This document shows, one piece after another, positions 59,519 to 64,000 of a stretch of 64,000 nt of DNA (its first letter is position 1; every line of letters starts with the position of its first letter). The position numbers and the translations under genes were made by a program. The stretch lies in assembly GCA_001298575.1 (NCBI GenBank), contig LJCV01000055.1:124001-188000 (forward strand). Reading direction: 5' to 3'. A model generated the notes under the pieces. The model saw nothing but the letters and a program-made list of their open reading frames with translations. It did not search any database and had not been told where the DNA came from. The DNA comes from Actinobacteria bacterium OK074. Its GTDB lineage: Bacteria > Actinomycetota > Actinomycetes > Streptomycetales > Streptomycetaceae.

Positions 59519-59558
59519 CTCGGCCCTCCGGGGCTTGTGGACACCACGGAGGGCCGAG
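59519..59558. terminator. Hairpin between slipin and STAS genes
   Basis: A perfect 12-bp stem, CTCGGCCCTCCG / CGGAGGGCCGAG, with a 16-bp loop, located 50 bp after the slipin stop on the minus strand. Short direct repeats GGGTGCTTTGCGG lie between the stop and the hairpin. The rest of the 59328-59607 spacer shows no gene. Confidence 0.6.
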
Positions 59559-59607
59559 CCTTTCCAGGCGGGTGCTTTGCGGACGGGTGCTTTGCGGGCG
59601 GGTGCGG

Positions 59608-60459
59608 TCACACGCTCTCGGGCACGCCGTTCGGCGCGGGGCTGGGCAGCGTCTTGGCGAGGTCGGCGGGCAGCGCCGGGGCGGTGGCCGCCGATGTCTC
59701 CCGGGCCAGGAAGGCGCCGAGTTCGCCGATGGTGCTCATGAGGGGCGCGGGGAACACCACGGTGGTGTTCTTGTCGACGCCGATCTCCACCAGGCTCTGC
59801 AGGTTGCGCAGTTGGAGGGCCAGCGGGTGGGCCATCATCGTGTCCGAGGCGTCGCCGAGCGCGGAGGCGGCCAGCGACTCGCCCTCCGCGTTGATGATCT
59901 TCGCTCGCTTCTCCCGCTCGGCCTCGGCCTGGCGGGCCATGGCGCGCTTCATGGTGTCGGGCAGCTGGATGTCCTTCAGCTCGACCAGCGTGACCTGAAC
60001 GCCCCATTCGACGGTGGCCACGTCGAGGATCTCGCGGATGTCGAGGTTGATGCGGTCGGTCTCGGAGAGCGTCTCGTCGAGGGTGTGCTGTCCGACGACC
60101 TTCCGCAGGGTGGTCTGGGCGATCTGGTTGATCGCCGCGTGCACGTTCTCGACCGCGATGACCGACTTCACCGCGTCGACCACCCGGAAGTAGGCGACCG
60201 CGGACACGTCCACGCTCACGTTGTCCCGGGTGATGATCCCCTGGGACTGGATGGGCATGGTGACGATCCGCAGTGACACCCGGTGCAGGACGTCCACGAA
60301 CGGGATGATGAACCGCAGCCCCGGATCCCGGGTTCCCACCAGGCGCCCGAAGCGGAACAGCACTCCCTGCTCGTACTGCTTGACGATTTTCACGGCCATC
60401 GCGAGTGCCACGGCGGCGAGAACCGCGGCGACGACCAGAAGGAAGATCAGGACTTCCAT
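59608..60459 (-). CDS. Slipin/SPFH (band 7) membrane protein
   Basis: A 283-residue stomatin-like protein. It has an N-terminal membrane helix (LIFLLVVAAVLAAVALAMAV), an SPFH domain (YEQGVLFRFGRLVGTRDPGL, TRDNVSVDVSAVAYFRV, LRKVVGQHTLDETLSETDRI), then a coiled-coil AEAEREKRAKIINAEGE. Slipins form membrane microdomain scaffolds, often with NfeD proteases, but none is adjacent here. Two dormancy-like boxes lie 175-215 bp upstream. Confidence 0.94.
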   Translation of the reverse strand: MEVLIFLLVVAAVLAAVALAMAVKIVKQYEQGVLFRFGRLVGTRDPGLRFIIPFVDVLHRVSLRIVTMPIQSQGIITRDNVSVDVSAVAYFRVVDAVKSVIAVENVHAAINQIAQTTLRKVVGQHTLDETLSETDRINLDIREILDVATVEWGVQVTLVELKDIQLPDTMKRAMARQAEAEREKRAKIINAEGESLAASALGDASDTMMAHPLALQLRNLQSLVEIGVDKNTTVVFPAPLMSTIGELGAFLARETSAATAPALPADLAKTLPSPAPNGVPESV

Positions 60460-60936
60460 GTGCTGCTCCTCAGAATGAGGACCACGCCGTTGTCTCACGA
60501 GGTCCCGGGGACGGGGTGGCGGCGCGCGGGCCCCAAGGGCACCGGCGCGTTGTCCGTGCGGCCGGGCCGTCACGTGAGCGGACCGCGGCCCCCCGTGTAC
60601 CCAGCATCCCTCGCCGCGCGTGTCTGCCGCTTGGGCCGAACGGGCCCCGACGCACGGGGGGACCGGACGGGTCCCACCGTGCCCTTTCCGGCGGTGCGGC
60701 CACCACGGGTCAACGAAGGCGGGAGAGCACGGCCCGCACGGCAGGCGCGAGGAGCCGCGGCACACCAGCAGGCGGGTACTGCCCGGGCCGAGGGGGAATG
60801 CCGTCGACGGCCCCGGAGCGCGGCGTGCTGCCGGCCGCCGGAGGCGGTGGGTGCGGTGAACGAGCCGGTCCGCCGTGGCGGTGCCCGATGGCCCGGCCCC
60901 GGGCGGCGGCCGTGATCGCCCGCGCCCACCTCCTGA
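60460..60936. other. Upstream region of slipin gene with dormancy boxes
   Basis: A 477-bp stretch without a convincing gene. GGGCCGAACGGGCCCC (60633-60648) and GGGACCGGACGGGTCCC (60659-60675) match the recurrent palindrome. The second is closest of all sites to the mycobacterial GGGAC-N-GTCCC form. Plus-strand frames here have shadow-type arginine-rich composition. Confidence 0.55.
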
Positions 60937-61080
60937 AAGCTCGCCATCGGCGACGACCGGTCGCACGTCGTCACCGGCACCGAACCCGACCGGCTCTCCG
61001 AACGGGAACTGGCCCAACTCCCGCGCTCGGAGGGCGAAGTGGCCTTCGCCCGCAGCGCACCCCAAGCCCTGCCTCGTCAA
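60937..61080 (+). pseudogene. Remnant of a CtpF-like cation P-type ATPase
   Basis: The plus-strand frame reads KLAIGDDRSHVVTGTEPDRL, then SERELAQLP and GEVAFARSAPQALPRQ. This is the pattern of the P-domain of calcium/magnesium-type P-ATPases (VVTG-ELD-L-D-EL, then VFARVSPE-K). The frame has no start, and the phosphorylation site and hinge are absent, so only about 48 codons survive. CtpF is a DosR-regulon ATPase in mycobacteria. It ends against the convergent DUF2231 gene. Confidence 0.6.
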
Positions 61081-61592
61081 CCGCCGTTCAGCGTCGCCGT
61101 CTTGGAGTAGTTGTCGTGCCAGGCGGCCTTCGCGCCCGAGTCTCCGATGCGGTAGACGTCCACCATGGCTCCGACCGCGACCGCGAGGGCGAGGGCCACG
61201 ACCGCGCCCCGTACCAGGAGCGAGGGCGACCACGCGGTGCCCGGTGTGCCGTCCGGGGCGGGGGCCGAGCGGCGGGCCGTCCACCAGACGGCGGCCGAGA
61301 GCACGAAGAGGCCGGCGGCCCACGGCAGCAGGCCGTCGCCGAGTTCGGCGTGCTTGCGCACCAGCGGGTCGCTGCCGACGTGCTGCTCCAGCCATTCCCC
61401 CGCGTGCGTGGCCAACGGCACGCTCGCCAGCGTCACGAGCGCGAGGACCGGCAGCAGCAGACCGAGCCGCCGGGCACCGCCGGGCCAGGCCGCGCACACC
61501 ACCAGTGCCAGGGCGCTCAGGGGGACGAGCACGATGACGAAGTGCACGAACAGGACGTGCGCGGGCAGTCCGTTGATGACGGTGAGACTCAT
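61077..61592 (-). CDS. DUF2231 membrane protein
   Basis: A 171-residue protein with four hydrophobic segments and the DUF2231 opening INGLPAHVLFVHFVIVLVPL. The conserved H-x-L-F-V-H histidines could bind heme or metal, though the family function is not established. The C-terminal DSGAKAAWHD is typical. It lies downstream of the metal ATPase on the same strand, 131 bp away. Confidence 0.88.
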   Translation of the reverse strand: MSLTVINGLPAHVLFVHFVIVLVPLSALALVVCAAWPGGARRLGLLLPVLALVTLASVPLATHAGEWLEQHVGSDPLVRKHAELGDGLLPWAAGLFVLSAAVWWTARRSAPAPDGTPGTAWSPSLLVRGAVVALALAVAVGAMVDVYRIGDSGAKAAWHDNYSKTATLNGG

Positions 61593-61723
61593 GAGGCCCT
61601 TTTCCGTGGGTGGTTGGCCGGGTCGGGTCGGATACGCGTGGCCGGGAACCCCGGCACCGTTTCACAGGGATCTCTCAGTTTCCTCTGGGCGGGGAGCCGA
61701 ACTCCGCGCGTTTCCAGCGGTAC

Positions 61724-64000
61724 TTACGGTGCCAGGGAGAAGTAGTTCTCCTCCTCCTGGACGAAGTGCAGGCGCAGCACGGTGTGCAGCCCGTAGAGAC
61801 AGGCGCGCAGGTCGTCCAGCCGTTCCGGGGCCGGGGCCCCGTCGGCGGCGGCCAGTTCGAGGTGCGTGGTGACACGGCGGGTCAGCCGCTCGATCTCGGC
61901 GTGGGCGCGGCTCATCGTGGCGGTCGATTCGGCGCCGCCGAGCGTGGGCGCGAGCGCCGGGTAGAGCTGGTGCTCCTCGGCGTACTCGTGCGGCAACAGC
62001 CGCTCGGTGAGCAGCCGGTGCACCTCGACGACGGCGGCGAGGGCTTCCGGCCCGGTGCCGTCGGAGAGCCGGTCGGCCGCGGCGCGCACGGCGTCGACGA
62101 CGTCCCGCAGGTCGTCGTGCTCGGCCGCGAAACGATGGATGAGCGCCTCCGTGGCGGGCTGGAGCACCGGCCGTACCGCCTTGCCGACCCGCAGCGCCCG
62201 CAGGGCGTTGAGGATGACCGCGGCGTCGATGCCCTCCTGCAACAGGGCACCGGCGGCCGGCGGCAGCAGGCCGAAGGCGGCCGCGGCCATGGCGGCGAGC
62301 GACATCAGCATGCCGCCGAGCGCGCTCTGCACGGCGATGCTCCGGGTGCGTACGGCGATGGCGACGGCGTCGGCCAGGCGGTCCACCCGGTCGGTGGTGA
62401 GGACGATGTCCGCGGCCTCGGAGGAGGCCGTGGCACCGCGCGCGCCCATGGCCACCCCGATGTCCGCGGCCGCCAGCGCCGGTGCGTCGTTGACGCCGTC
62501 GCCCACCATCACGGTGACCGCGCGGGCCCGCTCCGCGTGGACCGCGGCGACCTTGTCGGCGGGCGTCAGCCCGGCCCGTACGTCGTCGAGACCGAGGACG
62601 GCGGCGATCTCGCGGGCGGGCTCGGCCCGGTCCCCGGTGAGCATCACGAGCCGGTCGATGCCCGCCGAGCGCAGCCGGCGCAGTGTGCGCGGCGCGTCGG
62701 GGCGCAGGGGATCGCGCAGCAGGACCGCGCCCACCGGGACGCCGTCGACGGTGACCCAGGCGACGGCCGCCCCGTCCAGCAGGGCGCGGTTGTCGGCCGC
62801 GCGCGCCCACGGCGGCTTCCCGGCGTCGGTGTCCAGGCGGCCGACGGTCGTCCGGTGTCCCCCGACGAGACCGGCGACACCGCGCCCGGCCTCCTCGGAC
62901 ACGTCCTGGGCCGTGGCGGTCTCCAGCCCGCGTTCGCGCGCGGCGTCGACGACGGCGTGCGCGAGGACGTGCGGGGAGTACTGGTCGAGCGAGGCGGCCA
63001 GGCGCAGTACGTCGGCCGGTCGCCGCCCCGGCGCCGCGACCACGTCGAGGACGTGCGGCCGGCCGCGGGTGAGCGTGCCGGTCTTGTCGAGCAGGAGGGT
63101 CCGGGCCCGGCCGAGGTTCTCCAGGGCGCCGCCGTCGCGGATCACCATGCCCAGCCGGGAGGCCCGCGAGAGCCCGGACACGATGGCCACGGGCGCCGCC
63201 AGCAGCAGGGGGCACGGCGTGGCGACCACCAGCACGGCCACCGCACGCACCGCGGAACCGCTCACCAGCCAGGCCAGTCCGGCCGCCGCCAGCGTCAGCG
63301 GGAGGAACCAGGCCGCGTAACGGTCCGCCAGCCGGACCACGGGAGCGGACTCGGCGCCCGCCTGCCGGGCCAGCCGGACGATCTCGGCGTAGGTGCTGTC
63401 CTGCTCGGTCGCCGAGGCCCGCAGCTCGAAGGCGTTGCCCGCGTTGACCACACCACTGCGCACCGCCTCGCCCCGCCCACGCACCACGGTCGAGGATTCG
63501 CCGGTGAGTACGGATTCGTCCAGTACGGCGTCGGCGTCGGCCACGCGTCCGTCGACCGGGACGACCTCGCCGGGGCCCACGACGAGCAGGTCACCGACGC
63601 GGACCTCGGCCAGCGCAACCGTGCGGACCGCGGAACAGGTGCGCCGCCGGGCCGTGCGCGGCGCGTGCTCCAGCAGGGCCCGCAGATCGTGCGAGGCCCG
63701 GCGCCGCGCCACGGTCTCCAGGGTGCGGCCACCGGCGAGCATGAGCGCGATCAGGGTCCCGGCCAGGTACTCCTGGACGGCCAGGGTGCCGCCGAGCGCG
63801 AGCACCGCGATCAGGTCCACGCCGGTCCGGCCGTGGCGCAGCGCGTCCAGCACCCAGCCCACGGCGGGCCCGACCGCCACGACGGTGCCCAGCCCCCAGC
63901 ACAGGTCGGCGAGACCGGGCGCCCCCACGAGACGGCAGACGCCACCCGCGGCGAGCGCCGCGGCCGTGACCGCCAGGAGCAGCGGTTCGGCTTTCGGCGG
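61724..64000 (-). CDS. P1B-5 type metal-transporting P-ATPase with C-terminal hemerythrin domain, partial
   Basis: The frame is open to the window edge, so the N terminus is missing; 758 residues are visible. ATPase motifs are TGES (in LDESVLTGESS), the DKTGT phosphorylation site near 63080, GDGVND, and the membrane metal site TPCP near 63212. A later helix begins LLQEGIDAAVILNALRAL. TPC with QExxD defines the P1B-5 group, whose characterised member Nia exports nickel and iron and ends in a hemerythrin domain. The last 145 residues match: AEHDDL, LLPHEYAEEHQLYP, RAHAEI and LRLHFVQEEENYF give the diiron histidines and carboxylates. No N-terminal metal-binding domain can be seen from here. Confidence 0.93.
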   Translation of the reverse strand, partial: PPKAEPLLLAVTAAALAAGGVCRLVGAPGLADLCWGLGTVVAVGPAVGWVLDALRHGRTGVDLIAVLALGGTLAVQEYLAGTLIALMLAGGRTLETVARRRASHDLRALLEHAPRTARRRTCSAVRTVALAEVRVGDLLVVGPGEVVPVDGRVADADAVLDESVLTGESSTVVRGRGEAVRSGVVNAGNAFELRASATEQDSTYAEIVRLARQAGAESAPVVRLADRYAAWFLPLTLAAAGLAWLVSGSAVRAVAVLVVATPCPLLLAAPVAIVSGLSRASRLGMVIRDGGALENLGRARTLLLDKTGTLTRGRPHVLDVVAAPGRRPADVLRLAASLDQYSPHVLAHAVVDAARERGLETATAQDVSEEAGRGVAGLVGGHRTTVGRLDTDAGKPPWARAADNRALLDGAAVAWVTVDGVPVGAVLLRDPLRPDAPRTLRRLRSAGIDRLVMLTGDRAEPAREIAAVLGLDDVRAGLTPADKVAAVHAERARAVTVMVGDGVNDAPALAAADIGVAMGARGATASSEAADIVLTTDRVDRLADAVAIAVRTRSIAVQSALGGMLMSLAAMAAAAFGLLPPAAGALLQEGIDAAVILNALRALRVGKAVRPVLQPATEALIHRFAAEHDDLRDVVDAVRAAADRLSDGTGPEALAAVVEVHRLLTERLLPHEYAEEHQLYPALAPTLGGAESTATMSRAHAEIERLTRRVTTHLELAAADGAPAPERLDDLRACLYGLHTVLRLHFVQEEENYFSLAP

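Noticed and set aside
60405..61745. A 446-codon plus-strand frame across the slipin upstream region and DUF2231
   Set aside because: Arginine-rich shadow composition; only the short ATPase remnant in a different frame looks like genuine former coding sequence.

Overview
This is a high-GC actinobacterial chromosome segment, almost certainly Streptomyces. The evidence is extreme third-position GC, frequent GTG starts, GTGA/ATGA start-stop overlaps, an NRPS with an MbtH partner, and two copies of an interspersed repeat typical of this genus. No rRNA, CRISPR array, phage or transposase genes were seen.

1-11.3 kb: the 3' end of a nonribosomal peptide synthetase cluster. A large synthetase entering from the left (partial C, then A-T-C-A-T-E) is followed by a terminal C-A-T-TE synthetase and an MbtH-like protein. 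The first complete A domain reads as threonine-like. The second module ends in an epimerase. The last condensation domain has the form that accepts a D-residue donor.

11.3-29.3 kb: ordinary and accessory metabolism. It holds a FluG-like amidohydrolase/glutamine synthetase pair, two MFS transporters around a FadR-type regulator with repeated operator-like sites, a Tat-exported 3-ketosteroid dehydrogenase-like flavoprotein, and a conserved helical hypothetical. A sugar or cyclitol locus follows: Gfo/Idh dehydrogenase, SDR, a damaged PhyH dioxygenase, LacI and GntR regulators, and an RbsB/RbsC/ATPase importer. It ends at a tRNA-Pro(GGG) with a strong hairpin terminator.

29.8-34.1 kb: an ArsR repressor and a coupled operon encoding a SulP transporter, a PNPOx-like flavin protein, an RsbW-like ATPase and a STAS protein. 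A shared 20-bp operator-like sequence lies upstream of arsR and of sulP.

34.1-64 kb: a dormancy/hypoxia island resembling the mycobacterial DosR regulon. It encodes universal stress proteins, PNPOx-like proteins, an Rv1733c-like membrane protein, a ribosome hibernation factor, Hsp20, a DevS/DosT-like heme GAF kinase with no adjacent response regulator, a slipin, an SHOCT protein, and a P1B-5 type metal ATPase with a C-terminal hemerythrin domain. Embedded in it are a redox module (aldehyde dehydrogenase, DUF779, alcohol dehydrogenase, a three-subunit transhydrogenase) and a convergent pyruvate:ferredoxin oxidoreductase operon. A GGGCC-N4-GGCCC-like palindrome recurs upstream of about a dozen of these genes and is the best candidate for a shared DevR/OsdR-type operator. 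The island also contains gene remnants (USP, BON, CtpF-like ATPase) and a frameshifted NTPase/TPR gene, so it appears to be evolving quickly.
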